DNA of 32,135 bases from Marinisporobacter balticus (GTDB lineage: Bacteria > Bacillota > Clostridia > Peptostreptococcales > Thermotaleaceae), in the NCBI RefSeq assembly GCF_004345705.1, contig NZ_SLWV01000036.1:1-32135 (forward strand), given 5' to 3'. The translations under genes and the position numbers were made by a program. The notes beneath the pieces are model-generated. The model saw only the letters and a program-made list of their open reading frames with translations. It was not told the origin of the DNA and did no database searches. Positions 7,661 through 15,879 of the stretch are shown piece by piece; position 1 is the stretch's first letter, and every line of letters begins with the position of its first letter.

Positions 7661-7814
7661 AAGAAATTCAATGTGCCCTTTCTGAGATTGAATTTCTAAA
7701 TAAGATTATGGGGGCTGTTGCATAAGATTATATTGATGGTAAGGGATGTTTTTTGATATTTATATTTTTTGTAACAGAGCAGGAAAGGGCAGATTGAAGA
7801 AATTCAATGTGCCC
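7661..7814 (+). mobile_element. two tandem right-end fragments of the same IS6 element
   Basis: 7661-7780 repeats the last part of the transposase gene (from AAGAAATTCAATGTGCCC) through a right end TTTTTGTAACAGAGC. 7781-7814 repeats a further 34 bases (AGGAAAGGGCAGATTGAAG onward). The second piece abuts the stop codon of the Rpn gene. They are debris of repeated insertion or recombination among copies. Confidence 0.8.
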
Positions 7815-8807
7815 TTAGTTTTTCATATCATCTATTTCTTTTTTGATTTTTAATATTTTGGGTCTACTTAATCCGACAATATCAACAATATCTTCAACAT
7901 TAAAACCCTTTATTAACATATTTCTTGCGACTGTTAAAGATTTATTATTTTCACCTTGTATTATTCCTTGTTCTATTCCTTTCGATATGCCTTGTTTAAT
8001 CCCCTTTTTTTCAATATTATCTAAAGTTTTTTCCAAATTGTAAACCATAAAATCCACCTCCTCTTGATTGGATTTGTCTAGGATTTTTTCTATTTCACTT
8101 TGAAGTTTTTCATCTAATCTAGGTTTTATTATTTTCTTTAGCCACTGCTTAAATACACTGAATTGTTCGGGGCTTATTTTTTTCAAAATAGAGATGCTTC
8201 TTCGTAGTCTTCTTATGAGTTTCTTTTCATCCATTTCTTGATCTAATAAAAAGACAGCTGAGACTAAATTTGCTATAGTATACAACTCTTCTTCCTCATA
8301 TCTATTGATATCAAATAAAGTATAGTTAAAATCTAATATGTTTTCTTCAAACAATTCATATCCATTTAATATTTCTTTAAAGCTTTTAGCAGCTGTCCAG
8401 TTATTTTTCCCATTATACAATACGATAGGGATAATGGCTGGAAGCTTAAAACTTTTTCTTCTTCTTGTTTTCTTTGATGTGTTTTTTAGTAATTCTCTCC
8501 AAATTTCTACCATGTAAAAAAGTAATCTTATAGGCATTTGAAAATCTACTTTTGACTGAAATTCTAGTAAAATATAAAAAATGATTTCTTTTCCATCGAT
8601 ATTGATTCTATATACAATGTCTGATTCTTCTTCTTCAAAATCTGGTAGTACATAGGATTTATCAACTAAAATCAAGTCTTCTTCTTTTATTAAATTGACC
8701 CAATCTTTTTTAACAAAGCTTCTTAATAGTTCTAAAAATGTTTGTTTATGAGAAAATATATGCTTATATCCTACATCATGAGGGTGATGTATTTCTTCTT
8801 TTGGCAT
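7815..8807 (-). CDS. Rpn family recombination-promoting nuclease / PD-(D/E)XK nuclease transposase-like protein
   Basis: A 330-residue protein opening with 'HHPHDVGYKHIFSHKQTFLE', the hallmark of the Rpn/YhgA family. A PD-(D/E)XK core follows: an acidic 'EEESDIVYRI' strand, then 'YILLEFQSKVDFQMPIRLLF', where E and Q are the catalytic positions. The C-terminal third carries repeats of 'GI.QGI' and a small helix-turn-helix-like end ('VEDIVDIVGLSRPKILKI'). Family members are DNA nucleases that raise RecA-independent recombination. The start has an AAGGAAGTG ribosome binding site. The stop codon lies exactly at the joint with IS6 debris (7814/7815), so the last residues may differ from the ancestral end. 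Confidence 0.88.
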   Translation of the reverse strand: MPKEEIHHPHDVGYKHIFSHKQTFLELLRSFVKKDWVNLIKEEDLILVDKSYVLPDFEEEESDIVYRINIDGKEIIFYILLEFQSKVDFQMPIRLLFYMVEIWRELLKNTSKKTRRRKSFKLPAIIPIVLYNGKNNWTAAKSFKEILNGYELFEENILDFNYTLFDINRYEEEELYTIANLVSAVFLLDQEMDEKKLIRRLRRSISILKKISPEQFSVFKQWLKKIIKPRLDEKLQSEIEKILDKSNQEEVDFMVYNLEKTLDNIEKKGIKQGISKGIEQGIIQGENNKSLTVARNMLIKGFNVEDIVDIVGLSRPKILKIKKEIDDMKN

Positions 8808-8925
8808 TGATTCACTTCCTTAAATGTTTCTTTTCTATATTATATCATATGCAATATCTCAATATTGAAAAAATAGGAGGTTTTAGTGAGAAATTTAAAA
8901 AAGGATAGAAAACTATTGTATTGAA

Positions 8926-9045
8926 ATGAGCAATGGCAAAAAAGATTTTAAAATTCGTGATGAATTAGCCCTATTAAATATTTGCATCGTACCATGTATG
9001 AATGGTGGAATCATCAAAATACAACAATCAGATCAAAGTGAATAA
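8926..9045 (+). CDS. 39-residue ORF, possible remnant of a PAAR-like/DUF4280 spike-tip protein
   Basis: The open frame runs from 8899, with the first ATG at 8926. Its C-terminal part, 'LLNICIVPCMNGGIIKIQQ', resembles the Cys-x-x-GG-x-I ending of PAAR-like DUF4280 proteins that cap injection-system spikes. It is too short to be functional and has no clear ribosome binding site. The rest of 8808-9099 holds nothing else I can identify. The identification is tentative. Confidence 0.25.
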   Translation: MSNGKKDFKIRDELALLNICIVPCMNGGIIKIQQSDQSE

Positions 9046-9099
9046 AGAATATGAAAGAGGGGTCTAAATCTCTGCTATAAGCTACTTACAACTAAGAAC

Positions 9100-9923
9100 G
9101 GTTCTGGTAGAAAAATAAAAATAGAGATATAATCATGTAAAAAATTAGGGAATGGAGATCGGATTATATCACAGAATTTATTTAAGTGGAAGCATTTTGA
9201 ATCAGAAATTATTGTTTTATGCGTGAGATGGTATCTAAAATATTCATTGAGTGATAGAAATTTACAAGAAATAATGAGTGAAAGAGGTTTATCAATAGCA
9301 CACACAACGATAATGAGATGGGTACATGAGCATGCACCTATTATTGATAAGAAAATAAGAAAATATTTAAAACCGACGAATGATTCATGGAGAGTTGATG
9401 AGACTTATATCAAGGTAAAGGGAGAATGGAAATATCTATATCGAGCAGTTGATTCAGAGGGAAATACGATTGATTTTTATTTTAGTGAAAAAAGAGATAA
9501 ACAAGCAGCAAAGAGATTCTTTGAAAAAGCGCTAGGTTCGAGTCATAATCAACAGCCAAGGATAATAACTGTAGATAAAAATCAAACTTATGAGGTAGCA
9601 ATACCAGAACTGATTTATGGGGGCACATTAGGTTGTAGAACAAGCTTTAGGCAGATTAAATATTTAAATAACATTCTAGAACAGGATCATAGATTTATCA
9701 AACGAAAAGTAAAACAGATGCGAGGATTTAAAAATTTAAAAACAGCAGAAAAAACTATTTGTGGAATTGAAGCAATGAATATGATAAGGAAAGGGCAGGT
9801 TGAAGAAATTCAATGTGCTCTTTCTGAGATTGAATTTCTAAATAAGATTATGGGGGCTGTTGCATAAGATTATATTGATAGTAAGGAATGTTTTTGATAC
9901 TTATATTTTTTTGCAACAGAACC
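9100..9923 (+). mobile_element. second IS6-family copy, 824 bp, with damaged left end and lost start codon
   Basis: Left end GGTTCTGGTAGAAAAA (GA where the other copies have CA) and right end TTTTTTGCAACAGAACC bound an element closely similar to the 6838 copy. The flanks CTAAGAAC and ATTAATAT do not form a target duplication, suggesting an old insertion or a recombinant. Confidence 0.85.
9223..9867 (+). pseudogene. IS6-family transposase, start codon lost
   Basis: The DDE residues are intact ('WRVDETYIKVKGEW', 'IITVDKNQTYE', 'NNILEQDHRFIKRKVKQM') and the frame is uninterrupted to the normal end. However, the ATG used in the other copy is ATA here (9166-9168). The next in-frame ATG is at 9223, removing 19 residues that include 'LFKWKHFESEI'. 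No ribosome binding site serves 9223. It is probably poorly or not expressed but could be mobilised in trans by the intact copy, although one end is mutated. Confidence 0.8.
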
Positions 9924-10093
9924 ATTAATATCATATTTCCGTTTTTTAAAAATGTCAATAAAATCTTTGGATTTAAGTAAATTATATGTATTTCTGAATT
10001 TTTCGAGAAAAAATGAAATCTTTTCAATTGTTTATAGTTTTGATAGAATGATACTTATAAAAACGAATAAAAAAATAAAGGAATGAAACAAGA

Positions 10094-10906
10094 ATGAAAA
10101 AATTAATCATATGCTTATTGTGCATCAGTATTTTTTTCATAGACATTTATTTCGAAAAGAATTTTCCAAAGATTCGTTTTGTAAGTATAAAATCTAATAA
10201 ACGTCCAGTAGGAAAAAATCTAAAAATATTACAGATTTCAGATGTTCATAATAAAAAATTTCCAAGGGAAAATAGAAGTCTTTTAAAGAAAATCGAAAAA
10301 ATAAAACCTGATGTGATTGTGATTACAGGGGATTTGATTGATGGGAAGACTAAAAATTTTGAAAATACATATTCTTTTGTGGAGCAGTTAGTAAAATTCA
10401 ATGCCAATACCTATTTTGTTTCTGGAAATCATGAGTGGAGAAATAAAAATATGAAAAGTTTTATGAATGGGATCGAGGAGCGAAATTTGATTGTATTAAA
10501 CAATGCAAATACCACTTTTTCAAAAGAAAAAAATTCGATCAATATCTGTGGCATTGATGATCCCTATAGTAATCATGAAGAGGCCTACAAGGCATTTGAA
10601 AAAATTGATAAAGGAAATTTTACAGTTTTACTATCTCATTCACCAGATATTATTATGAAGGGAAAAAATTTACCTGTTGATTTGATTTTATGTGGACATA
10701 CCCATGGAGGACAAGTCAGACTGCCCCTTATTGGAGCAATTGTAGTCCCAGGACAAGGTTTATTTCCTAAATACGATAAAGGAATGTTTAAAGTTTGGAA
10801 AGATACCATTTTGTATATTGACAGTGGATTAGGAACGAGTGTATGGCCCCTTCGATTTTTCAATCGGAGTCAAATGAGTTTAATTACGATCGAAGGACAG
10901 ATATAA
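10094..10906 (+). CDS. membrane-anchored metallophosphoesterase (YaeI/YkuE-like)
   Basis: 270 residues with an N-terminal membrane anchor or signal ('LIICLLCISIFFIDIYF'), then a calcineurin-type two-metal phosphoesterase domain outside the membrane. Motifs in order: 'ILQISDVHN' (D-x-H), 'VIVITGDLIDGK' (GD), 'YFVSGNHEWRN' (GNHE), 'VLLSHSPDI' and 'LILCGHTHGGQVRLP' (GHTHGGQ), followed by 'YDKGMF' typical of the YkuE group. Relatives act on envelope phosphoesters such as lipid intermediates; the substrate here cannot be told. The start at 10094 follows AAAGGAATGAAACA. The gene stands alone, with a terminator after it. Confidence 0.9.
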   Translation: MKKLIICLLCISIFFIDIYFEKNFPKIRFVSIKSNKRPVGKNLKILQISDVHNKKFPRENRSLLKKIEKIKPDVIVITGDLIDGKTKNFENTYSFVEQLVKFNANTYFVSGNHEWRNKNMKSFMNGIEERNLIVLNNANTTFSKEKNSINICGIDDPYSNHEEAYKAFEKIDKGNFTVLLSHSPDIIMKGKNLPVDLILCGHTHGGQVRLPLIGAIVVPGQGLFPKYDKGMFKVWKDTILYIDSGLGTSVWPLRFFNRSQMSLITIEGQI

Positions 10907-10921
10907 AATGAAAAAATTTTT

Positions 10922-10956
10922 AAATTCCTTATTGTTTAGATAGGGAGTTTTTGTTT
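10922..10956 (+). terminator. terminator after the metallophosphoesterase gene
   Basis: AAATTCCTTAT pairs with ATAGGGAGTTT (two wobble pairs) around TGTTTAG, followed by TTTTTGTTTT. Confidence 0.65.
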
Positions 10957-11015
10957 TGAAAGAACAGAATTTGAATATAATGGTTATAAAATAGGCGAGA
11001 TTGGGGGAGCTTAAA

Positions 11016-12083
11016 ATGATTAAAAAAATGATCAAAATCATATTGTTATTCGGTGCTTTGGGTGTTTTTTCATTTATTTTGTTCTTAGCATATATGACAA
11101 TAACAGATTATCGGCCAAAGGAAAAGGAAGCCATCCCACTTATGATTGAAAATAATAAAGATGATTGGATAAAAAGAAATACACCTTTTTCTATATTAAC
11201 TTTTAATATTGGTTATTGTGGTCTTGACAAAGGGCAGGACTTTTTTAAAAGTGGGGGAAAAATGTCTCGCTCTAAAAGTAAAGAACAAACAGAGACCAAT
11301 CTTAAAAAAATTATCCAGTTTCTAAATAAAGAAAAAACATCTTTTATATGTTTACAAGAAGTAGATATTGATGCTTCAAGAAGCTTTCATATCAATCAAT
11401 TAAAAGCTTTGAAGAACGCATTATCCATGTATAGTTCTACTTTTGCACTAAATTATAAAGTATCGTGGGTACCGGTTCCAATAGCTGATCCTATGGGATC
11501 TGTCTACTCAGGAATTGTATCTATGTCAAAGTATAAAATAAGTGAAAGTAATAGATATCAGTACCCAGGAAAAGAAAAATGGCCCATACAAGTTTTTATG
11601 CTAGATAGATGTTTTTTAGAAAGTAGAATACCTGTAGAAAATGGAAAGGAATTAGTGCTTGTTAACTCACATCTTTCAGCTTATGATAAAGGGGGAGAAA
11701 TAAGAAAAAAACAGCTTGCGTACTTAAAAGAATATATTACAAAGGAATACAATAGAGGAAATTATGTGATCGTAGGTGGAGACTTTAACCATGTATTACC
11801 AGGAACCGACCCAAAACTTTTTAAAACGACTGAAAAATGGCCTGAATGGCTTTTTCATTTACCCAATGATTTTACACCAGATGGTTTTATGTGGGTAGCA
11901 GATAAATACGTACCAACGGTAAGAGAAAATGGAGCACCCTATAAAAGTGGTGAAAATTTTACAGTGGTAATAGACGGATTTTTAGTTTCTCCAAATATTT
12001 TAATTAAAAAAGTTTATGGGCATGAATTAAACTTTGAAAATAGTGATCACAATCCTGTAACAGGAATATTTGAATTAAAATAA
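11016..12083 (+). CDS. endonuclease/exonuclease/phosphatase family protein, membrane anchored
   Basis: 355 residues with an N-terminal transmembrane helix ('IILLFGALGVFSFILFLAYM'), so the catalytic domain lies outside the membrane. DNase I-like motifs: 'FSILTFNIGYCG' (N), 'FICLQEVDIDASRS' (E), 'LVNSHLSAYDKGG' (H), 'VIVGGDFNHVLPG' (D-x-N), 'VIDGFLVSPN' and 'NSDHNPVTGIFEL' (terminal SDH). This is a complete catalytic set for Mg-dependent phosphodiester hydrolysis; the substrate could be phosphoinositide-like or nucleic acid. ATG 11016 was chosen over TTG 11001 because GGGGGAG sits 6 bases before it. It follows the metallophosphoesterase gene, another envelope phosphoesterase, but a terminator separates them. 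Confidence 0.88.
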   Translation: MIKKMIKIILLFGALGVFSFILFLAYMTITDYRPKEKEAIPLMIENNKDDWIKRNTPFSILTFNIGYCGLDKGQDFFKSGGKMSRSKSKEQTETNLKKIIQFLNKEKTSFICLQEVDIDASRSFHINQLKALKNALSMYSSTFALNYKVSWVPVPIADPMGSVYSGIVSMSKYKISESNRYQYPGKEKWPIQVFMLDRCFLESRIPVENGKELVLVNSHLSAYDKGGEIRKKQLAYLKEYITKEYNRGNYVIVGGDFNHVLPGTDPKLFKTTEKWPEWLFHLPNDFTPDGFMWVADKYVPTVRENGAPYKSGENFTVVIDGFLVSPNILIKKVYGHELNFENSDHNPVTGIFELK

Positions 12084-12187
12084 AACAAGCTGAATATGAA
12101 ATTTATGATTATTCTCCCAAAATGTGAGAAGATACGATTTCTATTTTAAAAGGTAATTGGTATAATAGAACAAATGAGGTGGTTCAT

Positions 12188-13774
12188 ATGAAACAAAATT
12201 TTAACCTTCAAACGAGGATTACGATCCTAATTACTATGTTGATTCTCTTATCCATAAGCATAAGTATCATTTTTATGGGAAATTGGTCATTAGATAATAT
12301 TCAAAATAAAGTAGAAGCAAATATAAAAAATGTATCAAAAATATTGGCAAATTCACCAAATATACAAAAATATTTAAAAGAAAAGAACGCAGTGAAGGTT
12401 CAAAGACATGCAAAAGAGATACTAAATCGTTTAGATGGTGTAGATATTATAACGATTGCTGACATGGATGGAATAAGATATGCCCATCCAAATCCTAAGA
12501 GAATTGGACAACGGTTTGTAGGTGGAGATGAGATCAAGGTTATCAACGAAGGGGTACCTTATTTATCAGAAGCTGAGGGAACATTGGGGGTTTCTATTAG
12601 AGCTTTTGAACCTATATTTTATGAGGATGAGCAAATAGGTTTTGTTATGGTAGGTGTATTATATGAAGACATACAACAATTTAGGATGCATGCATTATTA
12701 ACGATGTGTGGGTTTACATTATTTGGAATTACTTTAGGTGTTTTAGGTGCACTAATGATTGCAAGAAAGATAAGAGATAGTCTTTTAGGTTTAGAGCCAC
12801 ATGAAATTGTCTATTTATATAGAGAAAATAGGGCGATGCTCGATTCTATAACAGAAGGAATTATTGCGATTGATGGAGAGGGGAAAATAACCCTTGTAAA
12901 TGATTATGCTATAAAGATATTAAATATAAAAAATCCAAGTGTAGTAGGATCCTATGTACTAGATGTATTCCCTACAAGCAAACTATTAGAAGTTTTAAAA
13001 AGAGGAGAAGAGGAATTTAATAAAGAACAGATGATTAATAATACAGTGATCTTAACAAATAGGGTGCCTATAAAAGATGGAAATGAAATTATTGGCGCCA
13101 TGGCTTCTTTTAACGATCGAACAAAGATCAAACGTTTAGCAGAAGAAATTACAGGTGTTCATCAAATTATTCATGCACTTAGGGCAAATACCCATGAATT
13201 TATGAATAAGTTACATGTTATATTAGGACTCATTGAATTAAATGAGATGGATGAGGTGAAAAGATATATTAAAAGTGTGGCAAAAGAACAAGAAGAAATA
13301 AGATTTTGTTTAATGAAAAAGATAAAAAATGCAACGATTTCAGCAATCATATTAGGGAAACTAAATAGAGCGAAAGAACTTAAAATAAATATGAAGTTAG
13401 ATGAAAATTCGTATTTAGAAAAATATTATCAAAATATTCAAAATGAAGATTTAGTAACGATAATCGGAAACTTATTAGATAATGGGATGGATGCAATTGT
13501 AAAAAAGGGAGAAGAGGGAGAAATATCCCTAAGAATAGAAGATATGGGTGAAGGGATTGAAATAGAAGTAATCGATAATGGTATAGGAATAGAACCTGAA
13601 AACACGGAGAAAATTTTCAAAAGAGGATTTACAACAAAAGAGAAAGAGGGAGGAATCGGATTATTTTTAGTTAAAAAAAGTATAAAGCAGTTAAATGGAG
13701 AAGTTTTTGTAGATTCAAAAGAGAACGAAGGAACGAGTATTTTAGTTAGGATACCTAAGGAGGCATGCGAATGA
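12188..13774 (+). CDS. sensor histidine kinase of the CitA/DcuS family (malate/citrate sensor)
   Basis: 528 residues. A first membrane helix (about 10-30), an extracytoplasmic Cache/PDC sensor domain ('VDIITIADMDGIRYAHPNP', 'GEI'-less here) and a second membrane helix near 170-190 are followed by a PAS domain ('MLDSITEGIIAIDGEGKITL'), the CitA-type phosphoacceptor helix ('ALRANTHEFMNKLHVILGLI', His in 'THEF') and an ATPase domain with 'NLLDNGMDAI', 'VIDNGIGIEPENTEKIFKRG' and 'GGIGLFLVKK'. The family senses di- and tricarboxylates outside the cell. ATG 12188 has GAGGTGG just before it; GTG 12179 is less likely. The stop overlaps the response-regulator start by four bases, so the pair is translationally coupled. 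Neighbouring malic enzyme and 2HCT carrier suggest malate as ligand. Confidence 0.92.
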   Translation: MKQNFNLQTRITILITMLILLSISISIIFMGNWSLDNIQNKVEANIKNVSKILANSPNIQKYLKEKNAVKVQRHAKEILNRLDGVDIITIADMDGIRYAHPNPKRIGQRFVGGDEIKVINEGVPYLSEAEGTLGVSIRAFEPIFYEDEQIGFVMVGVLYEDIQQFRMHALLTMCGFTLFGITLGVLGALMIARKIRDSLLGLEPHEIVYLYRENRAMLDSITEGIIAIDGEGKITLVNDYAIKILNIKNPSVVGSYVLDVFPTSKLLEVLKRGEEEFNKEQMINNTVILTNRVPIKDGNEIIGAMASFNDRTKIKRLAEEITGVHQIIHALRANTHEFMNKLHVILGLIELNEMDEVKRYIKSVAKEQEEIRFCLMKKIKNATISAIILGKLNRAKELKINMKLDENSYLEKYYQNIQNEDLVTIIGNLLDNGMDAIVKKGEEGEISLRIEDMGEGIEIEVIDNGIGIEPENTEKIFKRGFTTKEKEGGIGLFLVKKSIKQLNGEVFVDSKENEGTSILVRIPKEACE

Positions 13775-14463
13775 TTCGGGTACTTGTAGTAGAGGATGAC
13801 CCTATGCTTTTAGAATTAAATAGAAGATTTGTAGACAAAATAGATGGATTTAGTGTTGAAGATGTTGCCAGTAATGGTGAAGAAGCAATCAAATCTTTAA
13901 AAAATAAAAAAATTGACTTAGTTATATTAGACATCTATATGCCAAAGATGGATGGCATGGAGGTGTTTAGAAAGGTACGCAAACAAAATAAAGTTATTGA
14001 TTTTATATTAGTTACAGCTGCAAATGATACAGATAAAATAGAAGAAGCATTGAAATTAGGTGCAGTAGATTATTTAGTAAAACCATTTGAATTTGAAAGA
14101 CTCAATCAGTCATTGCTTCATTATAAAGCTAGAAAAAAGCTATTGATCAAAAAGCCTTTTGTGAGCCAAGAAGAAATAGATCAACTTTTTATGGGGGAAT
14201 ACAAGGAAAAAGAAGAGAAAGAATTACAAAAAGGGTTGCATAAATTTACACTAAATAGAGTGAAGGGATTTTTAAATGAAAATAAAGAAGCACTACTATC
14301 TAGTGAAAATATATCAGAAAAATTAGCGATGTCTAAAGTCACGATTCGAAGATATTTAGATTATTTGGAATCTATAGGAGATATTCAAAAAAAAATAGAA
14401 TATGGCACGAGAGGAAGGCCATCTTATCGATATAAATATATAGATAAAAATAAAAAATCATAA
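13771..14463 (+). CDS. response regulator of the CitB/DcuR/MalR family
   Basis: 230 residues. The receiver domain has the acidic pocket 'VLVVEDDPML', phospho-acceptor Asp in 'DLVILDIYMPKMDGMEVF', Thr in 'FILVTAAND' and Lys in 'YLVKPFEFERL'. A linker leads to a C-terminal helix-turn-helix ('LAMSKVTIRRYLDYLESIGD' region) with the closing 'GTRGRPSYRY' wing usual for CitB-type regulators. It starts at ATG 13771, 7 bases from AAGGAGG and overlapping the kinase stop as ATGA; ATG 13765 is too close to the ribosome binding site. It probably activates the malic enzyme-transporter operon downstream, where a palindrome precedes a promoter without a good -35 box. Confidence 0.92.
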   Translation: MIRVLVVEDDPMLLELNRRFVDKIDGFSVEDVASNGEEAIKSLKNKKIDLVILDIYMPKMDGMEVFRKVRKQNKVIDFILVTAANDTDKIEEALKLGAVDYLVKPFEFERLNQSLLHYKARKKLLIKKPFVSQEEIDQLFMGEYKEKEEKELQKGLHKFTLNRVKGFLNENKEALLSSENISEKLAMSKVTIRRYLDYLESIGDIQKKIEYGTRGRPSYRYKYIDKNKKS

Positions 14464-14474
14464 ATAAAAAAAAT

Positions 14475-14512
14475 AAAACGCTTATTGACAAAATTTTGTT
14501 AATAAGCGTTTT
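14475..14512 (+). terminator. strong hairpin terminator after the two-component system
   Basis: AAAACGCTTATT and AATAAGCGTTTT are perfect 12-base arms around an inner self-complementary ACAAAATTTTGT, so nearly the whole 38 bases fold. The right arm ends in a short T run. Confidence 0.8.
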
Positions 14513-14572
14513 ATATGTCTTGAAGCTTTTTATCCTTTGATAAAAAAATATCAATATATTTTTTATTTAGAA

Positions 14573-14624
14573 AAATATTAGAATAAGTTCTAAATATTTA
14601 AAAAATAATAAAAACTTTTATAAT
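14573..14624 (+). promoter_or_regulatory. candidate response-regulator operator and activated promoter of the malate operon
   Basis: A near-perfect palindrome (AATATTAGAA, TAAG, TTCTAAATATT) at 14573-14599 is followed by TATAAT at 14619-14624. No recognisable -35 box lies at the right distance, and the palindrome is centred about 45 bases before the expected start of transcription. This is how an activator-dependent promoter looks; binding of the CitB-type regulator is inference. Confidence 0.45.
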
Positions 14625-14693
14625 TAAATGTGAAGAAAGAAAACGTGTTACAGGGTATAAACGCAAAAACGATATGAGAAAGGAATGAAAAAA

Positions 14694-15860
14694 ATGGATT
14701 ACTCAAAAAAAGCATTAGAAGTACATGAAGCACATAAAGGAAAAATCAGTGTTGTATCAAAGATAGGTGTAACCAATAAAGATGAGTTAAGTATTGCCTA
14801 TACACCAGGGGTAGCGGAACCATGCAGAAAAATTGCAGAAAATAAAGAAGATGTATATAAGTATACTTCAAAGGGAAACTTGGTTGCAGTTGTAAGTGAT
14901 GGAACAGCAGTACTTGGACTTGGAGATATAGGTCCTGAAGCTGCATTACCAGTAATGGAAGGAAAGGCAGTATTATTTAAAGCATTTGCGGGAGTAGATG
15001 CATTTCCTATATGTGTAGATACAAAAAATGTAGATGAAATTGTTGATCTTGTGAAAAAATTGGCGCCAACTTTTGGAGGAATTAATTTAGAAGATATTTC
15101 TGCACCAAGATGTATAGAAATAGAAAAAAGATTAAAAGAAGAATTAGATATACCAGTATTCCATGATGATCAACATGGAACAGCAATTGTTGTTGTTGCA
15201 GGTTTAATCAATGCTTTAAAATTAGTAAATAAAAAATGGGAAGATATTAGAATTGCTGTAAATGGGCCAGGGGCAGCAGGTTCTGCAATTGTTAAAATGT
15301 TATTAAATATGAATGCAAAAGAAATTTTGGTATGTGATAGACACGGCATTCTTGAGGAAGGAGGAAGTAATCCAGTAAAAGAAGAGCTTGTAAAAATCAC
15401 CAATCCAAACAATGAAAAAGGGACATTAGTAGATGCACTAAAGGGTGCAGATGTATTTATTGGTGTTTCGTCACCAAATGTAGTCACAAAAGAAATGGTA
15501 GCTTCAATGAATAAGGATGCAATTGTATTTGCAATGGCAAATCCAATTCCAGAAATTATGCCAGCATTGGCAATCGAAGCAGGTGCAAGAGTTGTAGGGT
15601 CAGGAAGATCTGACTTTGCAAATCAAATCAATAATGTTTTAGCATTCCCAGGAATATTTAAGGGTGCATTAGCAGTAAGAGCTACAGATATTAACGAAGC
15701 AATGAAAGTTGCAGCGGCCAATGCAATTGCAGAAATTATCGATGAAAGTGAATTAAATGAAGAATATATTATTCCAAAGCCTTTTGATGAGAGAATTGTT
15801 GAAACTGTTGCAAATGCAGTAGCTAAAGCTGCGAAAGATACAGGTATTGCAAAGTTATAA
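14694..15860 (+). CDS. malic enzyme (NAD(P)-dependent oxaloacetate-decarboxylating malate dehydrogenase)
   Basis: 388 residues, the usual length of single-domain bacterial malic enzymes without a phosphotransacetylase tail. Seen: 'LSIAYTPGVAEPCR' with the catalytic Tyr, 'VVSDGTAVLGLGDIGPEA', 'MEGKAVLFKAFAGVDAFPIC' with the catalytic Lys, metal ligands in 'INLEDISAPRCIEIE' and 'PVFHDDQHGTAIV', the dinucleotide fold 'AVNGPGAAGSAIVKML', and 'FAMANPIPEI'. It converts malate to pyruvate and CO2 in the cytoplasm. ATG 14694 lies 10 bases after GAAAGG; ATG 14685 is nearly on top of it. It is followed 19 bases later by the 2HCT carrier gene. The cofactor choice cannot be read with certainty. Confidence 0.95.
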   Translation: MDYSKKALEVHEAHKGKISVVSKIGVTNKDELSIAYTPGVAEPCRKIAENKEDVYKYTSKGNLVAVVSDGTAVLGLGDIGPEAALPVMEGKAVLFKAFAGVDAFPICVDTKNVDEIVDLVKKLAPTFGGINLEDISAPRCIEIEKRLKEELDIPVFHDDQHGTAIVVVAGLINALKLVNKKWEDIRIAVNGPGAAGSAIVKMLLNMNAKEILVCDRHGILEEGGSNPVKEELVKITNPNNEKGTLVDALKGADVFIGVSSPNVVTKEMVASMNKDAIVFAMANPIPEIMPALAIEAGARVVGSGRSDFANQINNVLAFPGIFKGALAVRATDINEAMKVAAANAIAEIIDESELNEEYIIPKPFDERIVETVANAVAKAAKDTGIAKL

Positions 15861-15879
15861 AAAATAAGGAGGAGTATGG

